Origin: Nocardia miyunensis NBRC 108239
GTDB taxonomy: Bacteria > Actinomycetota > Actinomycetes > Mycobacteriales > Mycobacteriaceae
DNA length: 33,962 nt
Direction of reading: 5' to 3'
Assembly (NCBI RefSeq): GCF_001613065.1
Contig: NZ_BDBQ01000125.1
Coordinates: 1-33,962, forward strand
Part shown: positions 1 to 10,300 of the stretch, piece after piece
Numbering within the stretch: the stretch's first letter is position 1
Layout of the letters: each line of letters opens with the position of its first letter
Made by a program: the position numbers and the translations under genes
Notes under the pieces: model-generated
Seen by the model: the letters and a program-made list of their open reading frames with translations, nothing else
Database searches by the model: none
What the model was told of the DNA's origin: nothing

Positions 1-341
1 AGTGCGAGCTGGGACGGGTTCCCCGACTGGGCGCAGTTGCCCGCCGGTGACGTTGGGGCCCGGTGGATGAGGCCTTCGCAGCGGTGCCCGAGTGCGGGGG
101 TCTATCGCCAACACAGGCCACGACCCCCGCCAGGGGTGATCAGGTCTGCGACGAACGGATCGTTGGCGTAGGTCACTCGACGCCCCGGGTGACCCGTTCG
201 CGGATGATCCCGAGGTTCGGCGGGACGTGACTGACGATGCGTATGCCGGACATCGTGATGTGAGCGGCGCGGGCCACCCGCTCGCCTTCGTCACCGCCGG
301 TCATGTGGATCTCGATCCAGAGGGGGCCGATCCCGATGTTG
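1..341. other. No gene recognised
   Basis: High-GC sequence without a convincing gene. A minus-strand frame ending at a TGA at 173-175 reads GPLWIEIHMTGGDEGERVAR, then IRIVSHVPPNLGIIRERVTR. It looks protein-like, but it is in a different frame from the giant-gene fragment at 301-495 and has no start. It could be the frameshifted remainder of that fragment or an unrelated remnant. Confidence 0.4.
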
Positions 342-495
342 GAGAGGTCGGATATACGAAGTTTGCCGCGAAGCCTGTCGCCGCGCGAATAGCCTTCGCC
401 GCCTGGCGGGCGGGGGTTCCGGCCAGGCATTGCACAGTACCCAACAGAATTCGCCCGGTGTCGCCGGGCATGGCCCCGGCCATGCCGTCGAGGAT
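301..495 (-). pseudogene. Duplicated fragment of the giant gene (pre-R4 segment)
   Basis: On the minus strand, 495 down to about 342 encodes ILDGMAGAMPGDTGRILLGT, then TPARQAAKAIRAATGFAANF. This is an ungapped match to residues 7456-7507 of the giant protein (DNA 11377-11530, roughly four-fifths identical). Similarity fades after VYPTSP, and the frame stops at 301-303. The high-numbered end of the match stops abruptly at 495, where IS256 transposase sequence begins. It is a non-functional remnant of a second copy of the giant gene or of an R4-like module. Confidence 0.8.
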
Positions 496-497
496 CT

Positions 498-917
498 GAC
501 GCCGAGGACATCGACCGCGCGCAGCTGGCGGTGAAGGCCTTCGAAATCGATTACGGCGCAAAGTATCCCAAAGCAGTCAAGAAGATCACCGACGATCTCG
601 ACGTGCTGCTCGAGTTCTACAGGTATCCGGCCGAGCACTGGATCCACCTGCGCACCACCAAGCCGATCGAGTCGACCTTCACCTCGGTGCGGCTGCGCAC
701 GAAAGTCACCAAAGGACCCGGCTCCCGCACCGCGGGAATCGCCATGGCCTACAAGCTGATCGAGTCCGCACAAACCCGCTGGCGCAAGGTCAACGCCCCC
801 GAGTTGGTCGCGCTCGTCCGCAACGGCGCCCTGTTCCACAAGGGCAAACTGCTCGAACGGCCCCGCGAGATCACTCCGCCACGCTCAGCCGACACCACCC
901 GAACGGAGGTCGCCTGA
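498..917 (+). pseudogene. IS256-family (Mutator-type) transposase, C-terminal fragment
   Basis: The frame reads DAEDIDRAQLAVKAFEIDYG, AKYPKAVKKITDDLDVLLEF, YRYPAEHWIHLRTTKPIEST and KVTKGPGSRTAGIAMAYKLI, then ends TGA at 915-917. This is the C-terminal third of IS256-family transposases, including the catalytic Glu region near PIESTF and the TKGPGSRxAG motif. About 140 of roughly 400 residues remain, and the first two DDE Asp residues are missing. Sequence upstream of about 497 is unrelated, belonging to the giant-gene copy, so the 5' part has been lost at that junction. It is not functional. Confidence 0.85.
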
Positions 918-950
918 AACATACCTATCCACAGGTTTTGACAATTCCTC
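918..950 (+). mobile_element. Probable right end of the truncated IS256-family element
   Basis: Just after the transposase stop lies ctatccacaggttttgacaa (925-944), resembling the terminal inverted repeats of actinobacterial IS256 elements, which commonly contain a tccacanntttgacaa-like run. The matching left end is absent from the window. Ketosynthase-like coding sequence begins a few bases later (954), so the element appears to have inserted in or next to that fragment. Confidence 0.5.
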
Positions 951-953
951 CCT

Positions 954-1334
954 GGTGTCGCCGGCGTGATCAAGATGGTGCAGGCGTTGCGGCACGGGAT
1001 GTTGCCGCGGACATTGCATGCGGATGTGCCGAGCTCGCATGTGGATTGGTCGCCCGCGGCGGCTGCGCCCGCGGCAGGCGCGCAGGAGAACCGCGGCATA
1101 ACGGTCGGAACGGTCACCGCAACCGACGGCACGACCCTGACCGTCGGGGCGATACTCGGCGGGACCGTCGTCGTGCACAGCACTCCGTCAACCGAGGTGC
1201 TGGCGCTGGGCGGCGGTCGGATAGCCGATATCGCCGCCGGTTATTCGGTTTTCGTGCACGGCGACCGGAATCCGGACGGATCCATCGTCGCGAGCCTGAT
1301 CATCGGCGGACCGCTGGATCTTTCCGGTAAGTGA
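954..1334 (+). pseudogene. Chimeric remnant: end of a type I polyketide ketosynthase fused to a DUF5666-like domain
   Basis: From 954 the frame reads GVAGVIKMVQALRHGMLPRT followed by LHADVPSSHVDWS, the conserved C-terminal signature of ketosynthase domains in modular polyketide synthases. After about 35 codons and an Ala-rich join it continues in frame into ITVGTVTATDGTTLTVGAIL, STEVLALGGGRIADI and YSVFVHGDRNPDGS. That pattern resembles the DUF5666 beta-barrel domains found in actinobacterial secreted or periplasmic proteins. It stops at 1332-1334. No signal peptide, start region or rest of the synthase is present, so this is probably a scar of recombined fragments. It converges with the giant gene, 41 bp apart. 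Confidence 0.65.
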
Positions 1335-1375
1335 TCGCCGACGGTGAGACCGCTTGCTCAGGGGCGGTTCGGGTG

Positions 1376-4300
1376 CTATTGAACCAGCACGCCCTGCCAG
1401 GAGAACCCGTCGAAGAAGATGTCCGCGTTCAACTTCCTCGGCTTCGTCGGCATGCGGTCGGCTATCTCGGCGGGGGTCGGGTAGCGGCCGTCCGTCGGGA
1501 AGTCCAGCTCGCCGAGTAGTTCGCGCAGTGCGGGGGTGACCACCAGGTCCGGATTCAATGTGAGGTGGGCGCGGATACGCTGGGCCAGCGCCCGCATGCA
1601 CTCGCGGAGGCGGGCCGGATCGGCCCGGTCGTCCCAGTCGACCCCGAGCTTGATCGCGGTCGCGGCCCCGCGCTGACCACGAACCGTCGTGGTGATCTCG
1701 TCCACCTCGCAGCGCTGGAGGAGGTAGTCGCGCAGCGCCGGAAGGACGTCGTCGCTGCATCCGGTGTGGTCGTGCCACGGTTCGATCCACAGGTTGTCGA
1801 ATCGGGCGACGAGCCGGTCGTTGTCGTCCCATTCGATGCTCAGGTCCAGATCGCCCACCTCGGCCGGTGTGCCGTGGCGGGTGACGAATACGCCGCGAAT
1901 CCGTACCCCGGATACGTAATCGGCCTCGCCGGTGCGCACATGTTCGACACGGTTGAGCACGAGTTCGATGCCGGAGCCGAACCGCTGCTGAAGTCCGGAC
2001 AGTCTCGGCAGGAGTTCCTCGGGTCCGAGGTTTGCTAGCTCCGGGATGGCCGGAACACGCGACAGGTCCGCAGTGGGCGCCGCCTGAGCCTGCGGGGCCG
2101 GCTCCGGTATCCCACTCGAGTCCAGATCGGTGTCGAGCAGGGCGGACCGCGGATACAGGCTCGGATTCGCCGCATGCATCATGAGGTCGCGAACCTGCTC
2201 GAAGGGCAACGCTTCCGCACCGCGCGACGGCCACAGCCCGGCGCGCTCGGCGTATTCCCACAGCGTGCGGTAGTCGGAATAGTAGCGCTCGGTCAGCGCT
2301 TCGGCCTGGCGGGAGTCCCTGCGGATCTTCTGCGCGAAGGTTTCGAAGTCGCTGTAGAGCGAGTCGAGGGCGGCGATCGCGCGCAGCCGCCGGAACTCGG
2401 CTGTGCCGTCTTCGCCGTACTGGTCCTCGATTTCGGCTTCGACCATCCGAGTCACCTCGCCGAGATCATCCTTCCGCCAGGGATTCCAGAAGATGGTCAC
2501 GTAGTCCCACAGCTTGTGGCGGACGCCGGTGAGATTCCAGTTGTCCAATGCCACTTCGCCGTCCGGTTGCAGCCAGGTATTGCGGAAGGTCACGTTGCCA
2601 TGGCTCAGGCCGGACTCCAGCCAGCTGGTGTCGCCCGGCACGGATATCTCGTTCGGCATCGGTATCCCCAGCGCGTCCAGGAACGGGTGGCGTTGTTCGT
2701 ATTTGATCCGCTGCATGCTGCGGAACAGCTGCTCGTGTTCGGGCACGGTGCGCGCGGCGAGTTCGGGGGGAAGCTCGACCGACTGCATCTGCCGTAGCTG
2801 CCGCAATACGGCGGCCAGGGTGTCGAACCGATCATGGTCTCGGGTCGAGGGAATGCGCCCCGGCCCCATGTGGCGAATCGAACTGACACCCCGGCCGTCC
2901 GAGAGACTGCCCCACTGGGCCATCTTCTCCGGGACATTGACCCCGCCGTGGCGGGCCAGGTCCTCGCCGCCGTCGTCGGTCAGCGGGATGGCGTGGAAAT
3001 CCCGGTCTCCGGCAAGGAGTTTCGGATGAGTGGGATTGGCTGCCAGGTCCTTGTCGCCGGGCTCGGCGACGACGAGTCGCACCTTCCACGTCCTTCCTTC
3101 GCTGTCGGTGACACACCAGACATGCGTGTAGTGACCCCGGGCGTGCGGCGCCTCCATCGCGGTCGTGACCGAGATCTGGAGCACCTGTTCGGGTGTCATA
3201 CGGCCGTCCCCGACCGCCTCGGTGGCGTCGGGAAGGAATTCCTCGCCGCTCGGATGGCGTGTGGCCGTGCGGCATTCGAGCGGTGTCGGCGGCGGGACCG
3301 GTCCCTGTTCGCTCTGCGTGCGGCCTTGCGCCGCGCGATCGGTGAGATTCTTGCTGGCCCACCACCGGGCGGCGCGCAGCACGCCCGGCCCGGTCCGGCG
3401 GCGCAACTCCTGCGGAGTCGCCGGGAGCGGCCCCGGCGACTCCGCAGACGTTGCGCCCTCGGGCGCCTGCGCACGGATGGTGGCCTGCACGGAGGCAGTG
3501 GACTCGGCCTTCCTGCCCGGATGGGAGTCCCAGCCGTATCCGTGCTGTACCGCCCGCACACTGTCTTTGCCGGTGACCTCGATCGAGATCGCGTCGGCGC
3601 CCATTCGGCGGGCCAGGTCCTCGGCGACGCCGAGCAGGTAGGGGCCGCCGTATTCGCCGGTGAGCCGGTCGAGGTCGGCAGTGAGCTCCGGGCGTGCGGT
3701 GACCAGGCCCGCTTCGTCGAGTTCGAAAACCATAGGCACTTCACCGAATTCGCGGGGGCCGTCCATCAGCACCGTTCGCAGCCGGATGCGGCAGGCGATG
3801 CTGGCGTCCGCATCTCCGAGGGGCTCGAACACGGCCTGCATCGGTTCCAGCCGGGCGGGCCCGTCGGCGCACCGCATGCTCACCAGGGTGTCCCACAGAT
3901 TCTCCTCCGCCTCACCCTCGTCATCCTCGCCGGTCGACAACACTTCGCGTATCGACCGCCGTGGCGGATTGCGGGTCGTGGTCGCCGTGTCGGCACCGTG
4001 CTCGACCGCTCCCGGCTCGGCGGACTCCTGCTCCTGATCATGCAGCCGTACGAGCCGCCGCGCCCACCGTTCGATATGACCCTGGACGTCTTCCAGCGAC
4101 GGCATCGGCAATCCCGTCCCGGCGAATATCCGAGCCAGGTTGCGGTGCAACGCTTTCGCCGCGTCCTCGACCGACATCCGACCGGCGGCGACCAACAGCG
4201 GCAGCCGGAAGCTGTCGCCCGCGGCGGACTTCCACGCCTCCAGCACCAGATATCGGTCGAAGTCCGCGACGGCGTTCTCGCCGTAGTTCTCCCGCAATCG

Positions 4301-7300
4301 CTGACGGCACCAGTCCTCCACGTCGCCGCGGACATCGGCGGGCCACGGGTTCCGGGTGGCGAACGCGACGTAATCCCAGACCGGCGAACCCGGTTGCGAC
4401 AACTCCAGATCCAGCAGCGCGATCTGATCTTTGCCGGGGCCCAGGCACATGATGTTGCCGAATGTCGGATCACCGTGCAGGACACCGAGCCGCACGTCGT
4501 CAGGGGAATCGGGCCGGACGGTGAAGATTTCGTGCAGGCCGGGCATGCCGAGCTCGCCGTGCAGCCGGTCGGTCCAGTCTTCGGGGTCGCGCGGATGTTT
4601 CCGGTCGTACTCGAGCCGGATCCGGGCCACCTCGCGCACGAGTCCTTGCTCCCATGCGGCACGGCTGGGCAGCGTCCGCACGTGTTCGGTGTCGCCCCAG
4701 TCCTGCGCGTGCAGCGCGTGGACCCGATCGAGTTCGGTGAATACAGCCTCGGCCAGGTGTCGCCAGGCTTGGTCCGAGGCGGTATGGCTGCCGTCCGGCT
4801 CGGCCAGGGGCGGCCAGGGCTGGTCCGCGGTGGGATGGCTGCCGTCCAGATACTCATGGATCAGGAAATTTTCCGGGTAGGTGTCCTGCGTGCCGACGTG
4901 GAGCAGCTTCGGCACCCTGACACCGGCCTTCCGGAACAGCTTCACCGCCTTCTGTTCCCCGAAGACCAGGCCGATCCGCGGGTCGAAATTGGGGTTCGGC
5001 GTATCGATGGCCACTCGGATGACGACATGGCGGCCGTTCGGCATGGTGATGTCCCAGACCCCGTGATGGTTTCCGGCGAACGAGGCCCGGTTGCGGACCA
5101 GGGCGGCGATGAATTCGACCTGCGGTTCGGGGAGTGGGGGATCGTCGGTATCGGTATCTTGCCGTGCCGCACGGGGTTTGCGCCGCGCAGTCGATGTGGG
5201 CGCATCCTGGGCTGCCGGGCCGGGCGTGCCCGCAGGCGCCTCGTCAGCGTCCACCCCATCGAGCACACCCCACCACCGCTGTTCGTCCGGCCACTGGTCC
5301 GGCGATTGCTCGACATACGCCGCCAGCTCGGGGAAGGTGGGGCGCGCCTCGGCCGGTCGATTGAACCGGTCGAGCATCGGATCGGCCACGACCCGCAGGT
5401 CGCACGAGTTCAGCAGGGCGGCAGTGCTTTCCCGCGATTCGGCCAGATGGCTCGGTTCCGGATCCAGCCGCAGGCCGTGCTGCGCGGCGATGCGGAAACC
5501 TACCCGGCCATGGACGGGGAGGACGATCAGGCTACCGGCGCCGATCGCGCGGCGCAGCTGCGGCAGGAAATGCTGCGCGAAATCTTCGGCGAACGACTCG
5601 GTGACGAAGAGATGGTCGAATGTCACGGTGACACGGCCATTCTCGGCGCGATGGATATGAAACCGCATATCGCCCGGTTCGTCGCAGCCGGAGGAGCGTT
5701 CTCCGACGATCGTTGCCGACACGGTTAGGCGCCGGTTCTCCGCGTCGCCGGTGTATTTCGCCGCGGTCGGCCGCACGGCGAGCTCGAGCGCACCGTACTG
5801 CTGTGCCAGCAGGCCAGTGGCGACGGCGCGCAGCGGCCCGTCATCGGGGAGTTCGTCGGGCGGTAGCACCGGCTTCGGACTCGCGGTCCCCGGCGGACCC
5901 GCCAACACGACAAGCCCCTCGGGTAGCGGCTGCGCTCCCTGCTCCACGCGCAGCGTGTCCGCGTCCTGCCGCAGCAGGCCGCGGACCACCTCCGGCGACT
6001 GTGGCCGCCAGTCGCGCAGACGGCACAGCCTTCGATAGTCGGAGTAGAACCGCCCGGCCAGCACGTCGAGCTTGCCGGGGTCTCTCGCGATCAGTTCGAC
6101 GAAGTGGCGGGAGTCGGCGTAGAGCGAGTCGAGGGCCGCCATCGTGAGCAGCCGGTCCAGTTCGGCCTCGGCGCCCGCGCCGATGAGGCCGCAGGCCTCG
6201 AGATCGCGGACCTCGTTCCTGATCTTGTTCTCGATGACCTCGGCACGGTCCGGCGGCCAGTTCGTCCAGAGCATCGTCACGTAGTCCCACAGCGGGTGGC
6301 CGATCGCCGCGTTGTCCCAGTCGATGAACCTGACCGTGCCGTCCTCGTCGACCCGGACATTGTCCAGGGTCATATCGTTGTGGTTGAGGCTTGGTCGCCA
6401 CACCTCGTCGTCGGTCTCCGGGGACCATGCCTGATGCGGTGCGAGCTGGAAGAGCGAGTCCAGCCAGGGTGCGCGCTTGCGATAGTTGCGTCGCTGGATG
6501 TCCAGGTACAGATGCAGATGTTCGGTGACCGACCGCTTCGTCGCGTCCGTGGGAACCGCTATGCCCAGCATCCGGCGCTTCACCGCGAACATCCGGTCCA
6601 CGATCGTTTCGTAGTCCGGATCGGTCGGCTTCGGGGTTCGCACACCGACGTACTGTTCTATCCGGTAGGGCCCGTACTCGAACAATTTCGCCGGGGCGGC
6701 GGCCTCCTCCGCAGCAAGCTCCTCGGCCTGGTCCGGGTCGAACGCGAGGTGATGGAAGAAGCGGTTGACACCGTCCTGCCGACGGGGATTGATGGTCATA
6801 TCCTTCGCCACGGCGGTCGACGGCAGGATCCGGGAGACGACGACCCGATTACCGTGATCGTCTCGGTCGAACCACACCATCTTGTTGTTTCCCCAGAGGT
6901 CGGGCGGGAGGAGCCCGGCACGCAGCAGAATCCTGGCAAAGGACTTCGCCGTTTCCCGATCCAGGTCGCCGTGGTTCTGGATCTCGAGGTCGAACGCCGC
7001 AGGTACGGGCGGTTGCTCGCTGGCGGGTCCGGGCTGCGGCAGTCCGAGATCGCGCCACACGGCGCCCCCCGCGTCGGACGCGCGGGCCACCTCGACAGTG
7101 CCCCACCACGTTGGGGGGAAGTGGCCGACACGGTCGGCGACATCATCGAGATCCACCCCGGCGTCGAGCAACTCTCGCGGTGTCGGGACATCACCGGCGC
7201 GTAGTCGGCGGCTGCACTCGCTGACGCTCACCGGCACCGGTGAATCACCGTGCTCGAGCGCACTCAGCGTCGCACCGACTGCCACCAGGACGTCATCGAG

Positions 7301-10300
7301 ATGCTTCTCGTCCCACTCGAATCCGGCTCGGGCCGCGCCCGGCCCGTCGGAGACCTGCATCCGGAGCCGGTTGGCACCCGCCGCGCGGGCGAAGTTGAGC
7401 GCCAGGTGATCGACCGGCGTGTATTTGTCGGCGGAGTGGCAGGTGGCGGTGATTCCGCCGGAGTCGTCCAGGTCGAGCACGATCTGCACATCGTCGTATT
7501 CGCGGGTGCCGTCCATGACGACGGCATCGACGTGCATCCGGGCGACAATGCCGGCCTGGCTCGGATACTCGACTCGGACCCGCGCGGGTTCCAGCCGCGG
7601 TGGTCCATCCCAGCGCCGGATCCCCTCCAGGAAGTCCCGCATCTGCTTGGGCCCCACGGAAGTGCCGGAACGCCGGAAGACCCGGAACAGTCGTCGCGCC
7701 CACTCGGACTGAGGTGCGGTCGCGGCGGGGGTGGTACGGACCTCGGCGGCGGTTGCCGTGGCGGTTGCCGCGCCCGGCAGGTCCAGTTCGCGCTCCGTCC
7801 ATTCCAGCAACAGCTGTTCGACCCGCGTCGCATCGAAGGGAGGGGTCACGCCCGCGGCTCTGCATACGCGGACGATATTGCGGTAGAAGGCGGGCAGGAC
7901 CTCCTCGACCGTCACCATTTTCGCGGCGATCTTCCTGGGCAGCCGATACGCGTCGCCGACGACCGACTTCCGCGCCTCCAGCAGCACGTAGCGGTCGAAG
8001 TCGGTGGCCGCTTCGGGGCCGTAGTGGGCGGCGAGCATATCCCTGATCCACGCTTCGATCCGATCGTGCACCCCGTCGTCGAGCCAGTCCTCGGGGACCG
8101 GCTGGCCGGGGACGAGCCAGTCGTTCCCGAGGTAGTACCGGGCCCAATCCCAGGCGATCGGGGCATACTGCGAGGATTTGGCGTCGGTGAATCCGACGCG
8201 GTGGTCCGCGCCGCGCCGCATCTTGCGCCGGCGCGGATTGCCGTGGCAGAACCCCATCCGGCTCGCCGTCGCATCCGTGGCCAGCGGCATCCACGTGGTG
8301 GACAGGGGCACCCCGCCGATCAGCGCGTCCAGCCTGTGATCGACGTCGTTGTGTTCCAGGTCGCGGATCCGGTGCTGTTGGGTGGCGTCCCAATGGTGTT
8401 GCGTGGTGGTCGGACCGGTGGGGATCGGCACATTGTGCAGCCGATACAGCTCGGGGAAGACCTCCTCGGTCAGGGATTTCCACCCGTCCTTCGGCTCCGG
8501 GGCCTTGCCCGGCACGAACTCGTGAATCGTGACCCGTGTGCGGAGATCCGCAATGTAGCCCGGTGACGTGGAGTCGAAGAGCAGCCGCGGGCCTTGCACC
8601 CCGGCCGCGTGAAACTCGTTCGAGGAGTTCTCCGCCGACAGCGCCAGCCCGTCCAGATCGAAGTTCAGCTGCTCGGCATCGGGGAGATACACCCGGACCG
8701 TTACCTTCGGGCCGGTCGAGCCCGTCTCGGGTGAGAGTGGCAGATGCCAGACGCCGCACTGGTTTTCGTACTCGTCCGGGTCGGTAGTCTTCACCTGTTC
8801 CATCAGCTCGGCGACTTGAAGGCCGCTGAGTCGTCGAGCGATGCGCGACTCGGCGGGTGCGGGCGCGCTCGGCGCGGCCTGGCACGGTTCGCTCAGCCAT
8901 AGCGGTGCGTCCACGACCGGCGTGAGCCCTGCCCGCAGCATCGGGTGGAGCTGGTTCACGGCGGGGTTCGCCGGGTCGCCGGCGACCTTCATCCGCAGCA
9001 CATCCGCACCCGCTTCGCGCACGAAGTGGCGCACCATGTCGAGGAACGAGCCCCGCTTGGCGCTGTCCAGACGAGGCCGGTACAGGGGAATGAATTCGGC
9101 GGGCGGGCCGGGATCGACGTACGCGGTGACAGTTCCGGCGGCGTCGAGGTCGAAGCGGATGTCCACCTCGCCGAATTCCGCCCGGCCGATCATCACCACG
9201 GCGCGGATGCGCAGGCGCGCCACCACGCCGACCTCGGAGTCGACGGATTCGTAGCGTGCCTCGGCCACTTCCAGGCGGTGCGGCCGCTGGTACCAGTACT
9301 GGGAGCCGTTCAGTCCGTTCAACTTCGGCCGGCCCGTTCCCGGATTCTCCAGCAACACACGAGCCGACGTCGTGAGACTTCCGCCCAGCGGCTCGCCGGG
9401 TTCGTGTCGGATCGTGAGATGGTCCTGTTCCGACGTCCACTCGCGGGCGTCCAGGCTCGAGAATTCGTCGAGCAACATCTGGAATGCCGGATCGAGCATC
9501 CTGTCCAGCAGACCAGCCTGGCGGACCAACTCGAGATTCCGCCGGAACGCCGCCAGTATTTCGGGGGGCCGGACGGTGCTGTCGGTGAGATCGCGCGGCG
9601 ATTGGAAAGCCTGGTCGATGGCGGCGATTCGTGCCTCGAGCAGGACATAGCGTTGAAAATCCGCCAGCCCGGCTCGGCCGCGCGATCGCTTGACGCGGTC
9701 GTAGCACCACAGGTGCACCTGCTCACGCACACTGGGCGGCCAGGGGTTGCGGACGATGAACGCGGCGTACACCCACTCCAGTGGCCCGGATTCGGTCAAT
9801 TCCCGGCTCGGCGACACCAGCTCTCCACCCGGCGTGCGCGTCAGGCTGCCGAGTATCACCGCCGGGTGCAGCCGTTCGGGCTGATCATCACCGGCGGCCG
9901 GGGGGCGTTGCTGGAAGGTGCGGTACAGCTGCGGCAGCTCGAGAAATCCCAATCCCGGTCCGAGACATTCGATTTGCGCCTCTGCGCGGCGAAGCGCGCG
10001 GCGGACGTACTGCTCCCACTGGGCCCGTGTCGGCGCTGACGCCGGTGGAGGCGGCGCGTCGGCCGGGACGAGCTGGTCGAACAGTTCATCGGCGTCATCG
10101 GCGAGGAACGTCATGTCGTCGTCCACGAGGTCGGCGATCGTCAGCGCTCGTCCAGGGACGTGTTCCTCGACGCTCGTCTCGTCGTCGATGTACAGGGTTC
10201 GCCGTGTGCGGGGACCACTCGGCCCGGTGTCTTCCGCTGCCCCGGCGATATCGGTCCCCGGTCTGGGGACGACCTCGAGCAGGGTGGTGACGAGGTCGGG

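Noticed and set aside
173..357. Minus-strand frame IEIHMTGG to IRERVTRGVE as a separate gene
   Set aside because: It has no start or ribosome binding site. It overlaps the giant-gene fragment in another frame and I recognise no family.
1348..1369. Possible terminator hairpin between the convergent ends (gaccgc and gcggtt)
   Set aside because: The stem is only about five base pairs with no following T-run on either strand, too weak to call.
2834..5728. Plus-strand open frame of 964 codons
   Set aside because: It lies wholly antisense to kinase modules K3-K5 and has no recognisable motifs. Long antisense frames are expected in high-GC genes with strong third-position bias.
1560..9410. Calling the X1-X5 domains GNAT acetyltransferases
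   Set aside because: The C-terminal pattern (Gly-x-x-Trp-Asp after an Ala-rich helix) recalls GNAT folds, but the acetyl-CoA-binding Q/RxxGxG/A motif is not visible.
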